Assembly (NCBI GenBank): GCA_964438515.1 | Contig: CAYTLK010000013.1 | Coordinates: 1-61,653 of the forward strand | Origin: RGIG3701 sp964438515 | GTDB lineage: Bacteria; Planctomycetota; Planctomycetia; Pirellulales; Thermoguttaceae | Direction: 5' to 3' | DNA: 61,653 nucleotides | In this document: one piece after another, positions 54,523 to 61,653 of the stretch | Layout: each line of letters begins with the position of its first letter | Numbering within the stretch: the first letter of the stretch is position 1 | Position numbers and translations under genes: made by a program | The notes under the pieces: model-generated | What the model was told of the DNA's origin: nothing | Databases searched by the model: none | Seen by the model: the letters and a program-made list of their open reading frames with translations, nothing else

Positions 54523-56074
54523 CGGTTTCCTCTGGTGCTTCTTTCGAATGTGCGGCTTCTTCTGAATGTGTGTCTTCTTCTGAATGTTCGTGTGCGACTT
54601 CGTGCGCGTCAGACGCTTCTTTAGCGCGCTTTGCCGCCTCTTCCTCCGAAATAAAAACGTTGTCGTACGTCATGTGAATCTGCGAGAAAACGTCCTCCGG
54701 AATGATGAAAAACCAGTCCGCAAACAGTACGTTCATGCGGTCGACTTTGTTTCGCGCCTCGTTCAGAGCCTCTTCATAAATTTTTTGTTCCTGTGCGTTC
54801 ATCGCAGCCAGCGCCTCGTAAGACGCTTTTTCCGCCTCGTCCGCAGGCTTTTCCTGGAGCTGCTGTAAGTTGGGCTGCGGAAGTCCCTGAGGATACAGGT
54901 CGGCCGTCAGAACCAAATAACGGTAAAACTTTCGGTCTCCCGCCCCCGCAAAGTCTTCCAAAACCTCCTGACCCGCAATCCCGCCGAAGAATAGGCGGTA
55001 TAAAATACCATCTTTTGTGTAAACATGCGTCTGACCGTCCGTCGAAAAGAGCGCGTTCACCGATCCGTTTCCGAGATTCATCGGAAGAACGCAAAACCCG
55101 CGTTCCATAAGCGTCTGTTTCTGTTCCTCCGTCAGAGAAATATTTTCGGGGTGCTGGAACGCCTTCACGATTTCGGCGGGTTTCCGCTGCACACTGCAAA
55201 TCCGCATGTCGGCGAGCGCCTGACTCACGTGACGCAGCATTTCCAAATCGAGCGTTTTTCCGGTCGGCATCCCCATTTCACGGAGATTTTCGCCCATCAT
55301 CCTCAAATTCGACGTGAGGGTCCAATCGGGATTTTCCATGTACGCCTGCTGCACCGTGAACTGTCCGCGATGATTGAAGGCGGCCGTTTGGTCCTGCGCG
55401 CGCAGGTCGAGCGTGCAATCAAGCGCAAACAACATCGAAATGTCCGCCGGCTGAACCTTCAGCAAATCCGTCTCGATCCAATCGAGAAACCGCGTCGTGA
55501 GTTTCGACGGATCCATTTCCACCACGTACACCGGATTTTGACCGGTACGACGAACGTAGTATTTCCCGCTTCCTTCTTCGGTTTCCGTTCCAAGAATCAT
55601 ATCGAGCAGAACTCGGTCCTGTGCGTCGCGCAGCACAATGCGTCTTCCGGTTTGCGCCGCACTTTCCGCAGACGGATCCTCCGGTTCCAGCACTCCGCAC
55701 ACCGCCCGACTCTGCGCGTCGTCGCCCGCCACGCGTAAAACTTCGAGGTTCATGAGGGACGAAACGACTTCCGCCATTCGATTCTGCGCGTTTGCCGGAT
55801 AGCCGCTGTAGGACGGAAGGATCCAGCGTCCCTCCACTTTTTTCACCTCAATCCCCACAGATTTTCCAGATTCACCAGCTCCGCCAGACTTTCCAGGCTC
55901 TCGAATCGAAAGGGACGCTACATCCATCACGTTTTTAAGCGCGGGAAAGAGTTCCTGCTGAACCATATTCTGTGCCGTAAACGTGTCGCGCTGCGGAAGC
56001 GTCAAAAACACTGCCGGAATCAAAACCAGCACAGCCGCAAGCAAAAACAGAAATGTTTTCAGTCCGTCGTTCAT
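54512..56074 (-). CDS. DUF4340-type membrane-anchored protein
   Basis: 520 residues from the ATG at 56074 behind GGAG. One N-terminal membrane helix (LFLLAAVLVLIPAVFL) followed by beta-rich repeats with WILPSYSGYPANAQNRMAEV, RIVLRDAQDRVLLDMILG and YVVEMDPSKL, matching DUF4340. The end is a His/Glu-rich tail (HEHSEEDTHSEEAAHSKE). DUF4340 proteins commonly follow Gld-like ABC genes, as here, and probably form the extracytoplasmic partner of the exporter. Confidence 0.8.
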   Translation of the reverse strand: MNDGLKTFLFLLAAVLVLIPAVFLTLPQRDTFTAQNMVQQELFPALKNVMDVASLSIREPGKSGGAGESGKSVGIEVKKVEGRWILPSYSGYPANAQNRMAEVVSSLMNLEVLRVAGDDAQSRAVCGVLEPEDPSAESAAQTGRRIVLRDAQDRVLLDMILGTETEEGSGKYYVRRTGQNPVYVVEMDPSKLTTRFLDWIETDLLKVQPADISMLFALDCTLDLRAQDQTAAFNHRGQFTVQQAYMENPDWTLTSNLRMMGENLREMGMPTGKTLDLEMLRHVSQALADMRICSVQRKPAEIVKAFQHPENISLTEEQKQTLMERGFCVLPMNLGNGSVNALFSTDGQTHVYTKDGILYRLFFGGIAGQEVLEDFAGAGDRKFYRYLVLTADLYPQGLPQPNLQQLQEKPADEAEKASYEALAAMNAQEQKIYEEALNEARNKVDRMNVLFADWFFIIPEDVFSQIHMTYDNVFISEEEAAKRAKEASDAHEVAHEHSEEDTHSEEAAHSKEAPEETDAK

Positions 56075-56143
56075 CAATTCTCCATTATGTGATTTAAAAT
56101 TATACGATATTTTAAGGTTAAAATTTTTCCAGCGGATTGATTC

Positions 56144-58858
56144 TTAATTACTCGTTGCGGACGGTCCTTTACGCATCCGCGCTCTCGAAACGCCGCGATG
56201 TTCCATCTGTTTCCTGTACAGAAACACAAGGAGCGCAATTACAAGCGGAAACACCGGCGGAAGCAGTACCGCAAGGAGCTTGCGCTCATTCTGAATTGCA
56301 ACGATTTTCGTCTGATAATTCTTTTCCAGGAGGTCCGTTTCTTTCTGCACATTCATCGAAAGCTGCGTAATCGTTTTTTTCATATCGTTCTGCCCGACGT
56401 TCAGGAGCCACTCGAGACTCTCTTCCGCCTCACTTTGCGTGATTTCGCCCGCTTTCACCTGCTCGTTGAGTTTTGCGATTCGACCGTTCAGCGACTTTTC
56501 AAGCTCCGACTGACGTTTTTGAATTCCGCTCATTAATTCTTTTGCGCGAGCATCGTATTGCTGCTGAAATTGATTTCTGTACCGTTCGATTGTCTCCAGT
56601 TTCCGATGGATCGGCTGGTGCTTTCGAATCGCGTAAAAACGATTTTCTCCGCCCAATTTTTCCATTACATTCAGGACGTAATTAATATTGTCGAAATCGT
56701 AATCGCTTCCCATTCCGCCCGACGAACGTAATTTCACGAAATAATCAAAAAACAGATCCGTGTCGGCCGTCAGAATCACATGAATTCCTTTTCGGTCCGG
56801 CCGCTTCGACTGAATTTCCGCAGAAATCATATACGGAAGCTGCGTCACCTCAAAATCGGCGTCTTGTTTCATGTTTTGCGGCAAAAAACCCAGCTCTTCG
56901 TTTTTGAACAGATTTCTGTACAGCGTCACGCCCGAATTTGAGGACGCACGAATGAGGGGCGTCACTTCCACTTCCGTATTTTTCGCATCGGCTTTGAAAT
57001 GCCCGGCGTAAATCAAAAGGAGGCGGCGCAAGCCGTTCGTCGCGGGATTGTTCGGCGCAAAGGGTTCGGGATTGAGGTCGTTGGAATCAATGAACAGCAC
57101 TTGAGCCGGGTCGAGCGCAAAACGCGGAATGGGTTTGTACTTCTGCGAGACGATTTCTTGGTCGAAAAATCGAACTCCAAGCAAGCTCCAAAGTGTACGT
57201 AAATCAGACTTCGGGAGGTCGCCCGCCATCATCGCCATCGCGTCGGTCGGATTGCGTGAAAGACGCCGTTTCTCGCAAGTCGGCGTGAGCTGGCTGCAAT
57301 AAGGGAGCGGATCCTCAAAAATCGCCGTTGGAACGCCCGCTTCCACCAATTTCAGGAAATTTTCCATCTGGTACGGCTCGAGGGTCGAAGGCTGAACCGC
57401 CAGAATGACGTCGACCGACTTCGAATCCATCGCGTAGGAAGGATTCAGTGGAATTATTTCGTACGATTTTCGTAATTCGGCGATTATGGGGCTTACGGAG
57501 TTTTCGATGGTTTCTCTGTCGAGTCCCGCCATCGGCATTCCGCCGAACATTCCGAGCAGATTTGCATCGGTCTGCAGCACGCCGAGCCGCTTCCGGGAAT
57601 GGGTCGAAACCATCAGGAGCGAGCGAATCATTTCGTATTCGACCGGCAAACCGCGCGAAAAGAACGGAATCACTTCCTGATTCAGTCCGCAGGTCATCGC
57701 CACGCCAAGATAAACGCTCATTTGTTCCTGATTTCCGCGGTTTATCACGTTTACATCGTTCGGGACGATTCCGTAATTTTTCTCGACGCTTTGCGCCTCA
57801 TCCGTGTAACGTTCCATTGAATGAATTCGTACGCGAATCTTTTCGTGCGCGTACGTCTCGAACTGACGGAGCGTCGATTCAAGATTTCGTTTCACCTGCG
57901 CAAACTCGCCTGGAACCTGGGGGCTGATGTACGCGTGCACCTCCACTGGATACTCGGGCTGAAACTCACGAAGGAGATTTATCGTTTCGGGACAGAGCGA
58001 GTTGATTTTTTCGGCCGTACAGTCCGCCTGAACGTCAAAACGGTTAAAAATGACGGTTAAACCTGACACAATCACGATGAAACAAAGCGTTCGGACGGTG
58101 TAATGCGCCGCGCGTTTCCAACCCATTCTGCCGCAGAACCAGTGTCGGCGTCCGATGAGAATCATGCACAAATACAGCATCACGAGCGTCATCGCGACGA
58201 AATAGAAAGCCGACGAAAAGGAAATCACTCCTTTGCAGAACGGCGCGTAACGTGCTTCAAAACTCCAAAAATTCAGGACGGACGCATATTGTACAGGAAT
58301 CAGTACTTCGGCGCATGCGGAAAAAACGAATGGTGCGTTGAACAAAATTCCCCACACGTAACCCATCGTGAGGTGGGCGGTGAGAAACGACGCCATCATT
58401 CCGATTGCAAGCATCGCCATTCCGACGAACCAGAAACCGATGTACGTCGAGAAAAAAAGTCCGAAGTCCGGCTGGCCGAGCGAGCGCAAAACAATGAAAT
58501 TGGAAAGCGCAGAAAAAAGGAGCGAGCAGGTGTAAATTGCGAGACACGCGAGGAATTTTCCGCACACGACGTCAAAATCCGATGCAGGAAGCGTCAAAAG
58601 CAGTTCATCCGTTCCCTGCCGACGTTCTTCCGCCCAGCTGCTCATCGTAATTGCAGGCGCAAAAACCAGCATCACAAACGGAAAAAACGGCGTAAGTTGA
58701 TCTAAATTTGCGAGATTATTCACGAAAAAGGCGTTGTTCCAGAATGCGGCCATCGTACTTAAAAGGACGAAAACGCATAAAAACACGTACCCGGTCGGAT
58801 TCGAAAAATAGCTGAAAAAGTTGCGCGTGAAAATCGCCTGAATTGCGTATCGATTCAT
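56144..58858 (-). CDS. GldF-GldG fusion (ABC-2 permease plus auxiliary component)
   Basis: 904 residues. The first about 270 form an ABC-2 permease with six helices and the motif SSWAEERRQGTDELLLTLP. Residues about 275-860 match GldG-type ABC auxiliary proteins (VEVHAYISPQVP, NVINRGNQEQMSVYLG, RGLPVEYEMIRSLL). A coiled coil (about 760-865) and a last helix (LLPPVFPLVIALLVFLY) close the protein. In Bacteroidetes GldF and GldG are separate and serve gliding and secretion; in Planctomycetes the role is unknown. It works with the ATPase at 59280 and the DUF4340 protein. Confidence 0.85.
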   Translation of the reverse strand: MNRYAIQAIFTRNFFSYFSNPTGYVFLCVFVLLSTMAAFWNNAFFVNNLANLDQLTPFFPFVMLVFAPAITMSSWAEERRQGTDELLLTLPASDFDVVCGKFLACLAIYTCSLLFSALSNFIVLRSLGQPDFGLFFSTYIGFWFVGMAMLAIGMMASFLTAHLTMGYVWGILFNAPFVFSACAEVLIPVQYASVLNFWSFEARYAPFCKGVISFSSAFYFVAMTLVMLYLCMILIGRRHWFCGRMGWKRAAHYTVRTLCFIVIVSGLTVIFNRFDVQADCTAEKINSLCPETINLLREFQPEYPVEVHAYISPQVPGEFAQVKRNLESTLRQFETYAHEKIRVRIHSMERYTDEAQSVEKNYGIVPNDVNVINRGNQEQMSVYLGVAMTCGLNQEVIPFFSRGLPVEYEMIRSLLMVSTHSRKRLGVLQTDANLLGMFGGMPMAGLDRETIENSVSPIIAELRKSYEIIPLNPSYAMDSKSVDVILAVQPSTLEPYQMENFLKLVEAGVPTAIFEDPLPYCSQLTPTCEKRRLSRNPTDAMAMMAGDLPKSDLRTLWSLLGVRFFDQEIVSQKYKPIPRFALDPAQVLFIDSNDLNPEPFAPNNPATNGLRRLLLIYAGHFKADAKNTEVEVTPLIRASSNSGVTLYRNLFKNEELGFLPQNMKQDADFEVTQLPYMISAEIQSKRPDRKGIHVILTADTDLFFDYFVKLRSSGGMGSDYDFDNINYVLNVMEKLGGENRFYAIRKHQPIHRKLETIERYRNQFQQQYDARAKELMSGIQKRQSELEKSLNGRIAKLNEQVKAGEITQSEAEESLEWLLNVGQNDMKKTITQLSMNVQKETDLLEKNYQTKIVAIQNERKLLAVLLPPVFPLVIALLVFLYRKQMEHRGVSRARMRKGPSATSN

Positions 58859-58918
58859 TCTATATAAAATCCACTTAAAATTTCAGTGTTAAAATATTAG
58901 AGGAAGTCCTAAAAACAC

Positions 58919-59046
58919 AATATTAAAAAGTTTTTGAAAAAGGGGTCTGGGGGAAAAACAACATTCAAAATGTTTTTCCCCCACGACCGTTACGACATTA
59001 CGGGAGCGCTCTTGTTTCCTCCCGTTAGGGTGGAAACACCGCCACG
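58919..59046. repeat. Composite repeat, copy 2 (reverse)
   Basis: Reverse complement of 52709-52904 without the internal GC-rich part: GGGGTCTGGGGGAAAAACAA, then ACATTACGGGAGCG, ending GGTGGAAACACCGCCACG. Palindromic copy F follows, and GAGGTTTTTAGAAC after F (about 59220) matches the far end of copy 1. F thus looks inserted into this element. Confidence 0.8.
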
Positions 59047-59098
59047 GTGCAAAAACACAACGTTCATTGTATGATTTTTGTATAGTAATTTGTTTTTT

Positions 59099-59210
59099 GT
59101 ATGCTGGTTCCACAATGAAATTCAGCTTTCACAAAGACGGTAAGAGCCGTGGTGCGCAGCTCCAACGGCGGACGGGAAAACTGAAATTCAAAATAGTGTT
59201 AGTATAAAAA
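59099..59210. repeat. Palindromic repeat copy F (reverse of E)
   Basis: Starts GTATGCTGGTTCCACAATG and ends AATAGTGTTAGTATAAAAA. It is close to the exact reverse complement of copy E at 22976-23087, with the same GCGCA hairpin core. It splits the ATPase-permease operon. Confidence 0.85.
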
Positions 59211-59279
59211 GTTCAAATCTGAGGTTTTTAGAACTTTCTTTCGCAGTTTTCCGATTGTGAAACCGAATCTGAAAAACGC

Positions 59280-60011
59280 TCAAAAATCCGTTTGTCCCAG
59301 CTCGCAAAAATGCGTCTCCAACGTTTTTCCCCCTTCGAGGAACCCTGTGACGCTTCCGTCGTAACGCAGCCGACCCTCCGAAATGAACAAAATGCGGCTC
59401 GCCATCGCCTCCACCTCCTGCAAAATGTGCGTCGAAAGCAGAATCGTCTTCGTCTCGCTCAATTTTCGAATCGTACTGCGGACTTCATGAATCTGAATGG
59501 GATCCAGCCCGGACGTCGGTTCGTCGAGAATCAAAACATCGGGGTCGTGAAGCAAAACCTGCGCCATTCCCACCCGCTGACGGAACCCTCGCGACAGTTT
59601 CCCAATCGGTTTCCCAAAAACGGACCCCAGATTGCACATTTCAACGACCCATTCCATCCGCGTTTTTCGTGTTTTGGGCGTCATTCCACGTGCGGCGGCG
59701 AAAAACTCCAGCAGACTTTTCGGCGTCATATCCGGATATAACGGCCCATTTTCCGGCAAATAACCCAAATGTCGAGCGCCTGATATTCGTTCTGTATTCA
59801 TATCAAACCCGGCGATTTTAGCCGTTCCGGAGCTTGCGGCCAAGTAACCCGTAAGGATTTTCATCGTCGTACTTTTTCCAGCGCCGTTGGGACCCAGAAA
59901 TGCCGCCACTTCGCCGCGTCCGATCTGAAACGAGACGTTTTCGATGGCGGTAAAATTTCCGTAATACTTACACAGCGCGTCCGCTTCGATTAAAAAGGGG
60001 GAATCGTTCAT
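59280..60011 (-). CDS. ABC transporter ATP-binding protein (GldA-like)
   Basis: 243 residues behind AGGAT. Walker A GPNGAGKSTT (about 40), signature LSRGFRQRVG, Walker B VLILDEPTSGLDP and the H-loop STHI are complete. It is the ATPase for the GldF-GldG fusion protein downstream, though two repeats now lie in the 420-bp gap between them. Confidence 0.92.
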   Translation of the reverse strand: MNDSPFLIEADALCKYYGNFTAIENVSFQIGRGEVAAFLGPNGAGKSTTMKILTGYLAASSGTAKIAGFDMNTERISGARHLGYLPENGPLYPDMTPKSLLEFFAAARGMTPKTRKTRMEWVVEMCNLGSVFGKPIGKLSRGFRQRVGMAQVLLHDPDVLILDEPTSGLDPIQIHEVRSTIRKLSETKTILLSTHILQEVEAMASRILFISEGRLRYDGSVTGFLEGGKTLETHFCELGQTDF

Positions 60012-60175
60012 GAAAAATCCTGCAAAAAGGAACAGCCCAAAGGAAATTATTTATCTATATTACAGAATACATAAAAACGTCATATTCTGCAATATCAATC
60101 CTTTTATTATATCCTAACTTCTTTTTGCGAAAAGCCCCCCCAGCGAGAAAAGGTGCTTTTTCCTTTCTCACCCTC

Positions 60176-60204
60176 TTTACATTTTTCTTCACCTGTGCTA
60201 CAAT
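60176..60204 (+). promoter_or_regulatory. Promoter of the sialidase-like gene
   Basis: TTTACA (60176-60181), 17 bp, TACAAT (60199-60204), 80 bp before the ATG at 60285. Confidence 0.6.
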
Positions 60205-60284
60205 TTTATTAATCTTATTTTACAAACACACCGTTTTTCCTTTATTTCCTTTATTTCCTTTTTTCATTCGAAAGGCCCCACCTC

Positions 60285-61616
60285 ATGCGACAGATTCTCA
60301 CTGGAATTTTGTCGATTTTGTCGATTTTTTTGCTTTCAGCCGTCTGTCTTGCGCAGTCGGAACATGCGAAAAAGATCGCAGAATCCTACAAAGGCGCCCC
60401 GGAACCGTTCGGCAACTACGCGACGAACATGCTTGTAAACCTTCCTGATTACATCGTTTACGTTCCGAAACGCGACAACATGGTGCTCGGCGACACGTAC
60501 AACGATCATTTTCAGGTCATCGCCAAAGACGACGGAACGCTCCTTGCGTTCTGGACCCAAGCAACGCGTGAAGCGGACATCGATCAGCACATTGCGTTTT
60601 CGAAAAGCACGGACGGCGGACTCACCTGGACGCCCGTCACGGTTCTGGCGGGGTCTCCCAACAAGAAAAATCCGCAGCTTCTCGCGAGCTGGCAGCAGCC
60701 CATGGTCTCCAAATCCGGCAGAATTTACGTTCTTTGGAACCAGCAAACCACTTCGCGCGGTCCTCACTGCGGCGACTGTTTCGGAATTTACAGCGACGAC
60801 AACGGCGAAACGTGGTCGGCTCCCAAACAAGTGAAAATTGAACGCACGTGGAAGGACCCGGACGACGTTTCCATCCCGACTTCCTGGTGCAACTGGCAGC
60901 GCCCCCTGCGTCTCGGCGAGAACGGAAAATATTTCGTCGGTTCCTCACATCACGGCAAAAACGGCTGCGGAATTGAATTCTGGCAGTACGAAAACATCGA
61001 CGACGATCCGGCTCCCGACCAAATCAAAATCACGGCTTTTTCGACGGCAGAAGACCAAATTCTCTGTCTGACGGGCGATCAGATTGTGTTCGAAAATCAA
61101 AACGCCTGTGAGGAAGCCGCGCCGGTTAAACTTCCAGACGGTCGAATTTTTGTCCTGATGCGCACCGACGGCGGATACCCCTATTGGACTGTAAGTGCTG
61201 ACGGCGGAAGAACTTGGAGCCGACCGGAAGTGCTGAAGAATCGCGACGGCGGCAAACCGTATCTGCACCCGCGCTCTCCGGCGCCGATGTACGACTGGAA
61301 GGGCTGCGAGGCCGCCAGCGGGTACTATTTCGCGCTCATTCACAACACGTTTGATTTTCATCCCGAAAAAGAAACCGCCTATCAAGCTCGCGGACCGCTT
61401 TATTTGATTGCGGGAAAATTTATGCCCGACGCGCACCAACCCATTTGGTTTACTGAGCCGCAGTTGTTTGCGCCGCGCGGCGGAGGAAATTCGTTCTATA
61501 CGAGTTACACCATCCTCAATGGAGAGGGTGTGTTGTGGTTTCCCGACACGAAATATTTTCTGTGCGGTCGGAAAATTGGGCCGGAATGGTTCAAAGGCGT
61601 GGATGAGTTGAAATAA
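60285..61616 (+). CDS. Secreted sialidase-like (BNR-repeat) glycosidase
   Basis: 443 residues with a signal peptide (about 1-23, ending CLAQ). Three Asp-boxes mark a six-bladed sialidase fold: STDGGLTW (about 108), SDDNGETW (about 170) and SADGGRTW (about 304). LLAFWTQATRE and ILVLMRTDGG-like strands are consistent with the family. It may release sialic acid or another sugar from host glycans, but planctomycete BNR proteins include many non-sialidases, and the arginine triad cannot be confirmed by eye. Confidence 0.8.
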   Translation: MRQILTGILSILSIFLLSAVCLAQSEHAKKIAESYKGAPEPFGNYATNMLVNLPDYIVYVPKRDNMVLGDTYNDHFQVIAKDDGTLLAFWTQATREADIDQHIAFSKSTDGGLTWTPVTVLAGSPNKKNPQLLASWQQPMVSKSGRIYVLWNQQTTSRGPHCGDCFGIYSDDNGETWSAPKQVKIERTWKDPDDVSIPTSWCNWQRPLRLGENGKYFVGSSHHGKNGCGIEFWQYENIDDDPAPDQIKITAFSTAEDQILCLTGDQIVFENQNACEEAAPVKLPDGRIFVLMRTDGGYPYWTVSADGGRTWSRPEVLKNRDGGKPYLHPRSPAPMYDWKGCEAASGYYFALIHNTFDFHPEKETAYQARGPLYLIAGKFMPDAHQPIWFTEPQLFAPRGGGNSFYTSYTILNGEGVLWFPDTKYFLCGRKIGPEWFKGVDELK

Positions 61617-61653
61617 AACTCGAAATGAAAGTCTTAAAATTTAAAGATCAAGA

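Overview
The window looks like a contig of a draft or metagenome-assembled Planctomycetota genome, most likely a host-associated lineage. That placement is inference from gene content: a DUF1559-type protein, a Tat-exported Gfo/Idh/MocA oxidoreductase, an OleC-like AMP ligase, a GldF-GldG fusion next to DUF4340, an Lgt carrying a PDZ-like insert, RNase Y, several large secreted hypotheticals, and polysaccharide-active enzymes (GH2, sialidase-like, GH16-like). Three runs of exactly 100 N (18711-18810, 29642-29741, 39207-39306) are scaffold gaps of unknown true size. No rRNA, tRNA, CRISPR array or transposase was seen.

Layout. 1-4412: degraded and accessory DNA with a 72-codon gene fragment, two mosaic inverted repeats, a secreted glycosidase-like gene and a broken GH16-like gene. 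4413-18531: a minus-strand accessory operon with a near-consensus promoter at its head. It encodes a 1227-aa membrane GTPase, a 649-aa membrane coiled-coil protein that shares a module with the GTPase, a 365-aa secreted protein, a 2156-aa RHS/YD-repeat polymorphic toxin with a C-terminal LHH-type HNH nuclease, and a small candidate immunity gene. 18811-21636: a WD40 remnant at an assembly gap and an 822-aa SLOG-like protein with four membrane segments, a candidate sensor-effector with its own promoter. 21960-32154: a lipoprotein and a divergent DUF1559-GH2 operon, a lactonase, an AMP ligase with a membrane partner, and a DUF89 phosphatase with rubrerythrin. 32444-42991: RNase Y, an FHA protein, an oxidoreductase-HEAT operon, a transglutaminase-like TPR protein and a DUF1292 protein. 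43230-47606: the rpmF-fabD-fabG-acpP-fabF fatty-acid cluster. 47874-51128: Gly/Met-rich secreted proteins and a CPBP protease. 51258-60011: lgt, panC, folK, DUF4340, GldFG and an ABC ATPase on the minus strand. 60285-61616: a sialidase-like enzyme.

Two themes run across the window. First, a family of about 110-bp imperfect palindromes (six copies, A to F) lies between or at the ends of genes; one copy supplies the stop codon of the GTPase gene. A second composite repeat occurs at 52.7 kb and 58.9 kb, and a palindrome sits inside the second copy. Second, three minus-strand promoters (near 830, 4193 and 21622) share TTGACA-17-TAAACTGAA and an upstream GGAATTTGGGT-like box, and lie in front of a gene fragment, a broken GH16 gene and the SLOG-like effector.

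The main candidate system is the GTPase-RHS-nuclease-immunity operon with the adjacent SLOG-like membrane gene. Family calls come from reading motifs by eye, without a database search.
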